Shown here: positions 8,126 to 16,706 of the stretch, piece after piece
How the letters are laid out: each line of letters starts with the position of its first letter
Position numbering within the stretch: the first letter of the stretch is position 1
Assembly: GCF_002161065.1 (NCBI RefSeq)
Contig: NZ_NFLV01000019.1
Span: 1 to 62,151, forward strand
Direction: 5' to 3'
DNA from: Eubacterium sp. An11
Lineage (GTDB): Bacteria > Bacillota > Clostridia > Lachnospirales > Lachnospiraceae
Length of the DNA: 62,151 nt
Notes under the pieces: generated by a model
The model's input: the letters and a program-made list of their open reading frames with translations, nothing else
The model's database searches: none
Told to the model about the DNA's origin: nothing
Program-made: the position numbers and the translations under genes

Positions 8126-9901
8126 TCAAATAACATGATATTCTTTCAGCAGTTTTTCCACATCTGTGTTTTTGATAAAGTCTAAAGCCTTTTTAACAGC
8201 AATCTTTTCCTTGATTCCCAGCTTCATCTGAGTCAGTGGTTCTCCATCACGCAATTTGACAGTCGCATTCAAAAGATCCCTCACATCATATGTGCTGCAC
8301 CAAACCTCCGGAACTCCACGGTCTACATTAAGCAAGGTATAAACAGCTTCCATACCGGTACGCATGGAATACTCTGTTGTAAAAATAGTATCCCTTGCGG
8401 TCTCGGCAAACTGGCCAATAAATGCAAAGTTTACTGCTCCATCAGGCACAACTTTTGGACGATCCGTATCATTACGAGGCATGAAAAAGGCATCAATATA
8501 AGGCATCATAACTGGAACTGTGTTTGCACTGTTCTCAGCCAGTTCTTCGATCTCGTTTTCCGGCACACCAATATGGTACAGCCATTCCATACAGATCTCT
8601 TTTCCTGTACAATCTCTCATTGGCTTTTTGACATAGTCACCAGGTCTGTCATTAAAGAGCGCATATACCCAAACGAGACAATGGTCTTTTGGCTGGGAAC
8701 GGAACTGTGGCTGACGGTTAATCGTCCAACTCAAAAGCCAGCTGGAATCTTTTACAGATACAATACCGCCGGTGACCACTTTACCAGTAAACGGATCTCG
8801 TTTACAGATATTTGTGATATATGGAATAATTCTTTGATCAAGTGTCTCCACAGTGGCACTCATCCAGTTGCACAGCTCACTGTCATAACAGAATTTATCC
8901 GGATTTCCAAAGTCAGGGCTTTGGGCGGCAATACGTCTCCACATATCCCATCCGCCACCTGGCTTGATTTCCGGATTATATGGAGCCGGCGTATTCTGGG
9001 ATCCCATTGCAGAGTTTTCCACACATCCACCATTTGTGATGAACACAAGATCATCCTCTGTGAGGTCTACGAAACGTGTTTCACCTTCCGCCTCAATTTC
9101 AATACGGGTAGCCTGCTTTCTGTTGGATGTAACATCAAACTCAACATTTACAACCTTTGTATTATAGTGGAATACGACACCGGCATTTTCCAGATATTTT
9201 ACCATCGGAAGGATCATACTCTCATACTGATTATATTTTGTAAAGCGCAGAGCGGTGAAATCAGGAAGCCCTCCAATATGGTGAATATACCGCTTAATGT
9301 AACGCTTCATTTCCAGTGCGCTGTGCCAGTTTTCAAACGCAAACATCGTCCGCCAGTACAGCCAGAAGTTTGAATCAAATACTTCATCGTCAAAATATTC
9401 ATCAATACGTTTATCATACAATTCTTCATCCGGCGTGAAAAACAGCCTCATGATCTCCATCTGTGCTTTGTCTGAAACTGCAAATTTCTTATCTGTATGT
9501 GCATCCTGTCCCCGGTTGACAGTAGCACGGCAAAGGGAGTAATTCGGATCTTCTTTATTGAGCCAATAATACTCATCCAGTACACTGACTCCCTCAGTTT
9601 CAATAGATGGGATAGAATGGAACAAATCCCACATAACTTCAAAATGGTTATCCATTTCACGTCCGCCACGCATTACATAACCTACACCCGGATATTCAAA
9701 CCCATCACAGGCACCACCAGGAATCGGATCTTTTTCAAAAATGTGTATACGTTCACCTTTCATCTGACCATCACGGACAAGGTAACATGCGGCTGAAAGT
9801 GCTGCCAGCCCTGTACCAATAATATAAGCTGACTTGTGATCTACTCCTTCTGGTTTCTTCGGATGAGCAAAAGCTTCATAGTTTCCACTTGAATAATACA
9901 T
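8126..9901 (-). CDS. ohyA: Oleate hydratase
   Basis: A 591-residue FAD-dependent oleate hydratase (myosin-cross-reactive antigen family). The Rossmann motif GTGLAALSAACYLVRDG starts at about residue 27, followed by FEKDPIPGGACDG; family blocks YVMRGGREMDNHFE, CVENSAMGSQNTPAP and FTTEYSMRTGMEAVY are present. The enzyme adds water to the cis-9 double bond of oleic and related acids, giving 10-hydroxy fatty acids, and in gut bacteria detoxifies unsaturated fatty acids. The ATG at 9901 is chosen over 9907 because AGGAGG lies 7 bases before it and only 1 base before the other. A TetR gene lies upstream on the same strand and is the likely regulator. Confidence 0.96.
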   Translation of the reverse strand: MYYSSGNYEAFAHPKKPEGVDHKSAYIIGTGLAALSAACYLVRDGQMKGERIHIFEKDPIPGGACDGFEYPGVGYVMRGGREMDNHFEVMWDLFHSIPSIETEGVSVLDEYYWLNKEDPNYSLCRATVNRGQDAHTDKKFAVSDKAQMEIMRLFFTPDEELYDKRIDEYFDDEVFDSNFWLYWRTMFAFENWHSALEMKRYIKRYIHHIGGLPDFTALRFTKYNQYESMILPMVKYLENAGVVFHYNTKVVNVEFDVTSNRKQATRIEIEAEGETRFVDLTEDDLVFITNGGCVENSAMGSQNTPAPYNPEIKPGGGWDMWRRIAAQSPDFGNPDKFCYDSELCNWMSATVETLDQRIIPYITNICKRDPFTGKVVTGGIVSVKDSSWLLSWTINRQPQFRSQPKDHCLVWVYALFNDRPGDYVKKPMRDCTGKEICMEWLYHIGVPENEIEELAENSANTVPVMMPYIDAFFMPRNDTDRPKVVPDGAVNFAFIGQFAETARDTIFTTEYSMRTGMEAVYTLLNVDRGVPEVWCSTYDVRDLLNATVKLRDGEPLTQMKLGIKEKIAVKKALDFIKNTDVEKLLKEYHVI

Positions 9902-9957
9902 AATCATACCTCCTGAATTTCAATTCGTTATATATGTTTTTCAATTACATCCTCAAT

Positions 9958-9968
9958 ATACATTGTAT
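9958..9968. promoter_or_regulatory. Possible operator upstream of ohyA
   Basis: The 11-base palindrome atacattgtat lies about 57 bases upstream of the ohyA start, overlapping a tacaat box on the minus strand that could be a -10 element. The position suits a TetR repressor site, but no second copy was seen near the TetR gene. Confidence 0.3.
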
Positions 9969-9987
9969 GATAACTACTCTCAATCAA

Positions 9988-10040
9988 CAGAATAGCCCCA
10001 TCATCGAATTCTTCGATGACAGGGCTATATTGTTGTTTTT
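9988..10040. terminator. Long hairpin between TetR gene and ohyA
   Basis: Nested arms atagccc and gggctat enclose tcatcgaa and ttcgatga, making a long stem with small internal loops. It is followed on the plus strand by ttgttgttttttt. It lies just after the TetR stop (10055) on the minus strand, so it probably ends that transcript and separates it from ohyA; the better U tract is on the opposite strand. Confidence 0.55.
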
Positions 10041-10054
10041 TTCGACAAACTCCA

Positions 10055-10636
10055 TCATTTGTTGATATTATCATATGGCTTATCAATCCGGCATTTTTCA
10101 AGCATACGAATGATATCTCCCTCTATTAAATTACTCAGTCTGAAAATCATCTTTTCCGGTGATGGTTTCATGTCCTGCCGTATCCAGTCCAGCATCATAC
10201 CTACAAAAGCATACTTGTAAAAATCGGCAATAAATTTTTTATCCTCCTCCCTGACACTCATGCCTTGTGCACATTCTTCAACAACGTTAATAATCAATTG
10301 ATAAACAACCCTGTACAGATATTGAATAATCTGTTCCTGACTCACATGACGGTAAACATTAAGTATAAAAGGCTTGTTTTCTTCTACGGCTTGAAAAATA
10401 TTCAGAAATCCCTGTTCCCATGTATCATATGTAGTATTTCCATTTGCTGCTATGCGGGAATCCTCCTCACAGGACCATTCAATGAGGTCATAAATATCTT
10501 TGAAATGATAATAAAAAGTTGCACGGTTGACACCGCAGTCTTCTGTAATATCACTAATTGTAATTTTGGTAACCGGTTTTTTCAGTAACATCTTTTTAAG
10601 AGATGCCTCTAATGCTCTTTTTGTAATATCCGACAC
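10055..10636 (-). CDS. TetR/AcrR-family regulator next to oleate hydratase
   Basis: A 193-residue regulator with the N-terminal TetR helix-turn-helix (KITISDITEDCGVNRATFYY) and the HFKDIYDLIEW link, followed by a helical effector-binding domain. It starts with GTG at 10636, preceded by GGAAGGG. It sits between an alpha/beta hydrolase and oleate hydratase on the same strand. Fatty-acid-sensing TetR repressors commonly control such genes, so control of ohyA is a reasonable inference. It shares its layout with the TetR protein at 1573-2136. Confidence 0.87.
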   Translation of the reverse strand: MSDITKRALEASLKKMLLKKPVTKITISDITEDCGVNRATFYYHFKDIYDLIEWSCEEDSRIAANGNTTYDTWEQGFLNIFQAVEENKPFILNVYRHVSQEQIIQYLYRVVYQLIINVVEECAQGMSVREEDKKFIADFYKYAFVGMMLDWIRQDMKPSPEKMIFRLSNLIEGDIIRMLEKCRIDKPYDNINK

Positions 10637-10733
10637 TTATCAATCCCTTCCTATTCTGTATATCATTCCATTCGTTTGAAAAATATTATACCAAACTCGC
10701 ATATTTTCCACAATGAACAAAAAATAAATCAAA

Positions 10734-11654
10734 TTACAAATGACAAATCAGCCAATGCCTGATATCGTCATAAACGTCTTCTTTGTCTGTCTCATTGATC
10801 AATTCATGTCTGTCATTTTTATAAAGTTTTATCGAAATATCCTTAATTCCTGCTTTTTTGTAGATTTCATAAACATTTTTAACTGCTTTTCCATAATTAC
10901 CAACAGGGTCTTCTTCTCCTGCAATCAAAAATACAGAAAGGTTCTTCGGTATTTTTGCAATATTATTTGAATTCTGTATGAATGACAGCACGTCCAATAA
11001 AGTACGGTATCCATTTACCGTGAAGGAATATGTACAATACTTATCTGTGTTATATTTATCAACAATAGTTTCATCCTTTGTAAGCCAATCATTTGATGTC
11101 CTGACGTTTGGAATATGATTATTAAATTTGCTGAAAAACATATTTTTCAGCATCTTGGATCTATAGCGGTCTCCCTTAAAGAATTTAGTCAGCGATACCA
11201 TTATTTTACCAGCTTTCAGTACACTTCCAGACTGGTTGCCTGTTCCGGAAATAATCACTCCATCCAACTCATTTCCATATGTCATTATATAGCGCCTTGC
11301 CATAAATGACCCCATACTGTGTCCAAACAAGAAGTAAGGAACATTAGGGTAATTTTTCTTTGCAAAACGGGTTACTTCATATAAATCTGCAACGACAGTT
11401 TCACTCATGTTGCTTGGACAAAAATACCCCAAATCGTCATCTATTTTTGCCGTTTCTCCATGACCAAGATGGTCATTCCCAATTACAAGAATACCATATT
11501 GGTTTAAGTACCTTGCAAATTCATCATAGCGTTTTATGTATTCAATCATTCCATGAGAAATCTGAACAATTCCAATTACTGTAATATTGGGTTCCCAAAT
11601 AACAACATGCAACTGATTCTTTCCATCTGAGGATGGTATATATAATTCCTTCAT
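10734..11654 (-). CDS. Alpha/beta hydrolase, monoacylglycerol lipase/lysophospholipase-like
   Basis: A 306-residue serine hydrolase of the S33/Hydrolase_4 type. The nucleophile elbow GHSMGS is at about residue 110, preceded by QISHGMIEYIKRYDEFA (oxyanion region); an acidic residue in AGEEDPVG and the histidine in NDRHELINE near residue 290 complete the triad. No signal peptide is present, so it is cytoplasmic. The family releases fatty acids from monoacylglycerols or lysophospholipids, fitting the neighbouring fatty-acid genes. AGGAGGCAGTATA precedes the ATG. This is the last chromosomal gene before the ICE. Confidence 0.87.
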   Translation of the reverse strand: MKELYIPSSDGKNQLHVVIWEPNITVIGIVQISHGMIEYIKRYDEFARYLNQYGILVIGNDHLGHGETAKIDDDLGYFCPSNMSETVVADLYEVTRFAKKNYPNVPYFLFGHSMGSFMARRYIMTYGNELDGVIISGTGNQSGSVLKAGKIMVSLTKFFKGDRYRSKMLKNMFFSKFNNHIPNVRTSNDWLTKDETIVDKYNTDKYCTYSFTVNGYRTLLDVLSFIQNSNNIAKIPKNLSVFLIAGEEDPVGNYGKAVKNVYEIYKKAGIKDISIKLYKNDRHELINETDKEDVYDDIRHWLICHL

Positions 11655-11875
11655 TATACTGCCTCCTTGTTTCTTATCTCTAGAAATATACTTTTAAATT
11701 TCCTATGCATTATTTCAAGTATCCTCTATTTCAGCATATCAGATATCCTCCCAACGACAATAGGCAAACACCTTTGCTATGTTAAAAAAATGGACATTCA
11801 TACAAGGTATGTCTAATAGTTTTAAATCATTGTTTCATGAAACTTTGCCATAACAAATAAACTACAATAATTTCC
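11655..11875. other. AT-rich spacer expected to hold the left ICE junction
   Basis: No gene is visible in this stretch between the hydrolase start and the first ICE terminator. It is AT-rich and contains short imperfect repeats only. The left attachment site of the element should lie here, but no convincing direct repeat shared with the 61.4-62.0 kb region was found by eye. Confidence 0.4.
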
Positions 11876-11879
11876 TTAA

Positions 11880-11922
11880 AATAAGGAGAAACATTCATCA
11901 TTTGAACATTTCTCCCCCTGCA
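11880..11922 (-). terminator. Terminator at the end of the ICE transcript
   Basis: On the minus strand GGAGAAA and TTTCTCC form the base of a stem extended by partly paired TGTTC and GAATG, followed by TTATTTT. It lies about 50 bases past the stop of the last ICE gene (11974) and would stop conjugation-operon transcription entering the chromosome. Confidence 0.65.
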
Positions 11923-11973
11923 GTATTTTTCTTCTGCAATATAACTTATAGAACTCTTCTTGCTCTTCAGTAC

Positions 11974-14900
11974 TTATGCAAGCTCAACCCCTTTCGCTTT
12001 GCTATCTTTTCCCTGCTGTTTTGCAATAATCTCCTTGTTCATTTTTAATCGCTCATGAATAGATTTCCTTTCCTTTTTCCCCATTGTTTTTTCGTTCTCT
12101 AAAAGGGAGCCCTGTTTTAAGGCACCCTTATCGGATACTGCTCTTTCAGGCAACTTCTTTTCTCCATCCGCCGATAATTGAACTGCTCCTTCTACTCGTT
12201 CAGGTGCTTTTTCTTCCAAACTGCAAAAACTCTGCAAATACGGCAGTATATGCTCCTGCATATCCGTAAGATCCGCCATATATGCCTGAAAGGATTTATC
12301 TCCCTTACCCTTTTGGTAATTCAGCCAGCTCTCATCATGCAGCTTCATTTCATTCTGATTCTTCAACTGGCTCAAAATACCGCCGTTTCCATCTCCGATA
12401 TTGATTTTCCCTTTTAGTTCCTGCATCTGGTCACGATCCGGATAGTAAATCGTAAAATACATCTGTACAGTTTTCTCCGGCATTCCAGTCTTTGGATCTG
12501 CTTGTGAAGCCAGTTCTGTATCCATTTTGGTTGTTATTTCATCCAGTCTTCCCAGTTTCTGATAACCGGAAATGTCCATTTCCTTATCTTCACAGAAATT
12601 GATGCGGACAACCGGTACTGTTGTCTCCGGTATCTCAGGCTGATAGGCTTTCAGTTTCTCCAGAAGTTCTTCTGCCCGTGGAGACTCTTCGCATTTCTCA
12701 TCAATAATATCTTTCAAAAGCGGAATGTACCTATGGGCATATCCGCATCTTAATTCCAATGTAACAGTTTCCACCATATCTTCCTCCGGGCTGAAGTTGT
12801 CATGATAATCATAATGGTCAAAGTCTTCCGCTAATTGATCCAGTGCTGCCGCCAGTTCATCTGCAGTCATTTTGTCCGGATAATAATGGACATTCAATTC
12901 TTTCGGAGGATAATATCGAAAATCAGGAAACGCTTCTACAATCTTTTCCAGTGCTTCATGTACCATTGGAAGGGCTGCCAGGAATGCAACATCATCCAGG
13001 CTGTCTCCCCGGATCGATTTCCTGCTGACCAGAGATACCTCTGCCTCATCATAAAAAGTATCATTCGGGTCACGGTAAATAATGCCCATGCCGTTTCCAT
13101 AGTAGCTTAACGTTGGGTCATCAATGATTTCCCGGTATTTTGCAAGGATCTCATCCAGATTGGTACTCTTATAAATGTTGCCAAGGCTATGGTATTCATC
13201 ACATTCTGCAGCATAGTATTCCAGATATGGCTCTTTCTTCGGAGGCATATTGTTCAGGACATTATCGATCATATTGTAGTTTGCCTCCTCCAGCTCTTCT
13301 ACTTTCGCCAATGGCTTGTACTCCCCTCTGGCTTTCATCTGCTCCGTTTTTTCATCCAGATACCGTTCGGATTTTTCAAGAAAATCTTCTAACGTACCAG
13401 TCTTATCCGGTCTGATCGGGTTCATATCTACCCTCATATTTCCGACCTTATACCCTGCTTCATTCAATGCAGAAAACAAATCATCCTCACGTACAGTTCC
13501 CTCATAAGCAATTACCACATCCACATCAGAATCTTCTTTATATAGCCCATCCCTTGTACGGCTTCCGTACACACGCACAGCCTGTATCCTGGCATCCAGA
13601 TCGTTTTCAATAATCTCTGACTGTGCAATCGCCCATACTGTCTCTTCGATTTCTGACCGGCTCATTCCATTTAATCCAGCTTCCGCTTCGGTATGATTCG
13701 AAATAACCGGCACACGTTTTCTCTGGCTTCTTGCTTCCTGAAGAATCTCTGCCCCTACTTCTTCCGCTTTTTCCCGCAATTCATCATAATCTACAGGTAT
13801 CCGTTCTAACTGTTCCAGTCCTTCGTCCTCTAAAATATCCTGAATAGCCTGTCCCATAGAAATATCCGGATCATCCAAAATGCCTCCGTCCATGAGTTTA
13901 TACTCCTTATCGTAAAAGGAATAATCATATCCTTCCGTTGCCACCTGAATAGCAAAATATTGATCCCCGATCCGGTAAGCCAATTCTTCCTGGTTCAGTT
14001 CCGGCTCTAATTGCAGGAAATCCGGCAATTCACGGAAACTGATACTGTCTACAAAATAAACTTTTACATTCCCATTCTCATTGAAGACTACAATATCACT
14101 GACCGATAAGGAATGCCCGGTATAATCTGCCGGATGGGCAATATTGAACTTTTCATACAGAGAATCCAGTGTATCGCCATATCGCATTTCATCGGAATAG
14201 ATTAGCTCATAGTCCTCTTTTTTCACTTGATACCCATGCCTTTCAATAAAATTCATATCCATAAATTCATATTCTCTGCCGGGACTGCCGTCTATGATCT
14301 GGTATATTCCATATCTGTTTTCTGTCCCCAGAAGAAGTTTCGCCTCTTTCAATGACTTTATCTGTGGATACTCCTGCATCCGTTTTTCCAACGTCCTGAT
14401 CCGTTCCACATCCTCTCTCTCCATCTGGTAATGCTCCGGTCCTCTCTCAATCTCCATCCGTTCCCGCACTGCAATCGGTCTTGGATAAGTGGTAACCAGA
14501 AATACTGTCTCCCCAGCATCAAACATCCTTAATGCTTCATCTCTATCAAGATCTGTCATTGGAGGCTGATACAATCCAGCTTCCTCAAAATCTATTTCGT
14601 CCTCTTGTTCCTGCATACGCTGCCACGCATCTTTTTCAATTCCATAGAGACCTTCATGTTCCAGTATCATCTCCCTGCTGGCATAGTCCCCATGAGTGCC
14701 TTCTGACTGCAGGCAGTACACCTTTTCCCCAACACGATGAAGCTCCAGTGCCATCTCCTGACGAAGAGGGAACATATCATCTGCGGTATAGCCATATCCC
14801 TTTAGTTCCGCCATACCAACGGAACGATCCGGGAATTCGTCAATTTCCTCTCTTGCATCCCTCAGAATTTCATCCACCTTCTCTTCATCCGAGGAACGGA

Positions 14901-15099
14901 CAGCATCTGCAAGGTCTCTGATCATTTTCCTGATATCATAATCATCCCCGGTCATAGCCGCATATTCCAGAACCTGTTCTTTTTGTTCCTCTGTAAATAA
15001 AATGTTTTCCCTCTGTTCTGCCCGTTCCATCTGTCTTTTGGCATAATCCCGGACTTCTTTTTCTGCCAATGTCACATTCCTGTTCATTGCCATATTCAT
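11974..15099 (-). CDS. Large polyvalent ICE protein with YodL-like and nucleotidyltransferase domains
   Basis: A 1041-residue cytoplasmic protein of unknown function. Residues about 1-90 are helical and charged. At about 260-360 is a YodL-like domain (RYGIYQIIDGSPGREYEF, later SVSDIVVFNENG). Around residue 530 is a nucleotidyltransferase-fold signature, VYGSRTRDGLYKEDSDVDVV (GS followed by DxD). The C-terminal third is acidic, with a basic tail (KKERKSIHERLK). Multidomain proteins like this are transferred or used during establishment in several ICE families. GGAGGAG directly precedes the ATG at 15099; the longer frame to 15135 overlaps the sortase gene. It is the last ICE gene, followed by a terminator. 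Whether the transferase motif is active, and on what, is unknown. Confidence 0.75.
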   Translation of the reverse strand: MNMAMNRNVTLAEKEVRDYAKRQMERAEQRENILFTEEQKEQVLEYAAMTGDDYDIRKMIRDLADAVRSSDEEKVDEILRDAREEIDEFPDRSVGMAELKGYGYTADDMFPLRQEMALELHRVGEKVYCLQSEGTHGDYASREMILEHEGLYGIEKDAWQRMQEQEDEIDFEEAGLYQPPMTDLDRDEALRMFDAGETVFLVTTYPRPIAVRERMEIERGPEHYQMEREDVERIRTLEKRMQEYPQIKSLKEAKLLLGTENRYGIYQIIDGSPGREYEFMDMNFIERHGYQVKKEDYELIYSDEMRYGDTLDSLYEKFNIAHPADYTGHSLSVSDIVVFNENGNVKVYFVDSISFRELPDFLQLEPELNQEELAYRIGDQYFAIQVATEGYDYSFYDKEYKLMDGGILDDPDISMGQAIQDILEDEGLEQLERIPVDYDELREKAEEVGAEILQEARSQRKRVPVISNHTEAEAGLNGMSRSEIEETVWAIAQSEIIENDLDARIQAVRVYGSRTRDGLYKEDSDVDVVIAYEGTVREDDLFSALNEAGYKVGNMRVDMNPIRPDKTGTLEDFLEKSERYLDEKTEQMKARGEYKPLAKVEELEEANYNMIDNVLNNMPPKKEPYLEYYAAECDEYHSLGNIYKSTNLDEILAKYREIIDDPTLSYYGNGMGIIYRDPNDTFYDEAEVSLVSRKSIRGDSLDDVAFLAALPMVHEALEKIVEAFPDFRYYPPKELNVHYYPDKMTADELAAALDQLAEDFDHYDYHDNFSPEEDMVETVTLELRCGYAHRYIPLLKDIIDEKCEESPRAEELLEKLKAYQPEIPETTVPVVRINFCEDKEMDISGYQKLGRLDEITTKMDTELASQADPKTGMPEKTVQMYFTIYYPDRDQMQELKGKINIGDGNGGILSQLKNQNEMKLHDESWLNYQKGKGDKSFQAYMADLTDMQEHILPYLQSFCSLEEKAPERVEGAVQLSADGEKKLPERAVSDKGALKQGSLLENEKTMGKKERKSIHERLKMNKEIIAKQQGKDSKAKGVELA
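12103..12129. repeat. 27-bp palindromic repeat, copy 1 (inside a gene)
   Basis: A 27-base near-palindrome beginning aagggagccctg and ending ggcaccctt lies inside the polyvalent protein gene, where it encodes KGALKQGSL. The same 12-base start recurs at 30424 and, inverted, at 53949-53975. Confidence 0.5.
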
Positions 15100-15106
15100 T
15101 CTCCTC

Positions 15107-15871
15107 CTACCGTCCAATTCTTCTGGCAAGGACAATCAGCCTGCCGTTGGTGCTGGAATATTCACAGGTAGATAAAGAAAGCAGCTCATCATCCTCCCTG
15201 ACGGTAACCCCCGTCGGATAAAGCTGATAAGCTGCCATTTTCTGCAAATAATCCATCTGCTGTTTTCGTGTTTCTTTGTGTAAAAAATCATAATAACCAC
15301 CGCTTTGTGCCACATTCGTCACATACACGGCAGCCACTTCATACTGGTATTTCTGGTTTTCCAGATATAGCGTGATTTCCTTATGCTCACGGTAAAACTC
15401 TTCTTTTTTATACTCATTTAATTGTTTGAACATACTGCCATCTTTCATTTGGTGACCATAAATAATCAAATGTTCCTGCCTGGCATCAACATCATTCCGG
15501 CAGTCCAGCATCAGTGTTCCACAGATGGCATAATTTTTTTGAAAATCGTGGTGGAGATAAAACTCATTATCTTTACCCTGCACGACCGGATAACTGATAT
15601 CTGTATCAGCAATCTTCAGCCAACCGATGCAATCTGCATTTTCATCCAGCAATGCCTGATAATCAAAGTCATCTATTTCTGTCGTTGGATTATCCTCATT
15701 TGATTCTAATTCGTCATCCTCAGTATCATTTTCCGGAAACGCTATCTCTTCCACCTGCCGGTAATTCTGTCTGTTGTCATAAGAATCCTGCCAGTAATCC
15801 AAGAGGAATTTCCCGCTTATCAACGAAATTACCAGAAACACAATCAACATTACTTTTTCTATTTTCCTCAC
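15107..15871 (-). CDS. srtB: Class B sortase
   Basis: A 254-residue membrane-anchored transpeptidase. A hydrophobic segment (MLIVFLVISLISG) at residues 8-20 anchors it. The class B core starts at IGWLKIADTDISYPVVQG; the catalytic histidine is in IYGHQMKDGSMF, the cysteine in LSLSTCEYS near residue 237 and the arginine in NGRLIVLARR. Sortases cut surface proteins at a C-terminal motif and join them to peptidoglycan; the likely substrate is the NPKTG-bearing SpaA-domain protein of the same element at 30465-36839. The GTG at 15871 is chosen because AAGGAGG lies 6 bases upstream; the longer frame reads through a terminator. Confidence 0.92.
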   Translation of the reverse strand: MRKIEKVMLIVFLVISLISGKFLLDYWQDSYDNRQNYRQVEEIAFPENDTEDDELESNEDNPTTEIDDFDYQALLDENADCIGWLKIADTDISYPVVQGKDNEFYLHHDFQKNYAICGTLMLDCRNDVDARQEHLIIYGHQMKDGSMFKQLNEYKKEEFYREHKEITLYLENQKYQYEVAAVYVTNVAQSGGYYDFLHKETRKQQMDYLQKMAAYQLYPTGVTVREDDELLSLSTCEYSSTNGRLIVLARRIGR

Positions 15872-15893
15872 ATAGCACCTCCTTCCAGGCATG

Positions 15894-15921
15894 AAAAAAC
15901 CGGCAGGTATTTCACTGCCGG
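15894..15921 (-). terminator. Strong terminator just before sortase B
   Basis: On the minus strand CCGGCAG and CTGCCGG form a perfect 7-base stem with an 8-base loop, followed by six T. It lies between the NUDIX gene stop (15935) and the srtB ribosome-binding site, so srtB is either read through at a low level or has its own promoter. Confidence 0.85.
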
Positions 15922-15934
15922 CAAACGCCATAAC

Positions 15935-16699
15935 TTAATATAAAGTTCCTACATATTTTCCGTCTTCCAGATGCATATAGCACTCATTCATCTGTGCAGA
16001 TTCCATCATCTGCAGAACATATTCCATCCCAGTCGCAAGTTCCTTTTCTTTAAACTCATTCATCGGAATCCAGTAAATTTTTCCTTCTTCAGAGCTATGT
16101 AATATTCCTGAATACCGATCTGCCTTATACAAGAATATCACATGATGCGTACCCGATTTATTCCAATGATATACGCCACAGAACAGGGGGTTTTCAATCG
16201 TAAGTCCCGTCTCTTCGTATACTTCACGGATAACAGCATCTGTAAAGATTTCTCCTTTTTCGACATGTCCGCCGGGGAACGTCGTTCCGGTATAACTGTC
16301 ATTTACTTTGTCCAGTGCAAGTACATTTCCTTTTCCATCTTGCACCATACATAGATTCATGAAGCAAACTGTTTCCGTTTTCTTTTCCTCATGCTGGTTA
16401 AGGGATCTTCTCACACGTTTGTTAATATCAGCCCTCTTTCTCTTATAATGTTTTACAACTTCGTCATAAGGAATCCATATGTCTGCGTCGGTGATCCGAT
16501 CATATACTTTTGAGATAACATCCCCGATTTGCTTATCCCCTGGAAATGTATAGTTTTTCTCATAATATGCTTTTGTCTCCAGATACATCCATTCAGCTAT
16601 TTTTTCCTTTTGTTTCAATTTCAGATGAGAATACTTCTTATCCGTCTGAAGAAGCTTGCCATCAATCATTTTATGGTTCTTCCGGAACAACGGAACCAT
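15935..16699 (-). CDS. NUDIX hydrolase with extra N-terminal domain (cargo)
   Basis: A 254-residue protein. Residues about 110-250 are a NUDIX domain with a perfect Nudix box, GGHVEKGEIFTDAVIREVYE continuing ETGL, which binds the metal and hydrolyses nucleoside diphosphates linked to another group. The sequence resembles MutT/8-oxo-dGTP-type enzymes. The first 100 residues are charged and mostly helical (KLKQKEKIAEWMYLETKAYY) and are not part of the NUDIX fold; a partner or DNA-binding role is possible. It follows the ORF6N-PLD gene by 7 bases, so they probably form a two-gene cargo unit. The substrate is unknown. Confidence 0.85.
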   Translation of the reverse strand: MVPLFRKNHKMIDGKLLQTDKKYSHLKLKQKEKIAEWMYLETKAYYEKNYTFPGDKQIGDVISKVYDRITDADIWIPYDEVVKHYKRKRADINKRVRRSLNQHEEKKTETVCFMNLCMVQDGKGNVLALDKVNDSYTGTTFPGGHVEKGEIFTDAVIREVYEETGLTIENPLFCGVYHWNKSGTHHVIFLYKADRYSGILHSSEEGKIYWIPMNEFKEKELATGMEYVLQMMESAQMNECYMHLEDGKYVGTLY

Positions 16700-16706
16700 C
16701 TCCCTT

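Noticed and set aside
8573-9373. A 266-codon plus-strand frame opposite oleate hydratase
   Set aside because: It is fully contained in the ohyA gene on the other strand, with no ribosome-binding site or recognisable domain.
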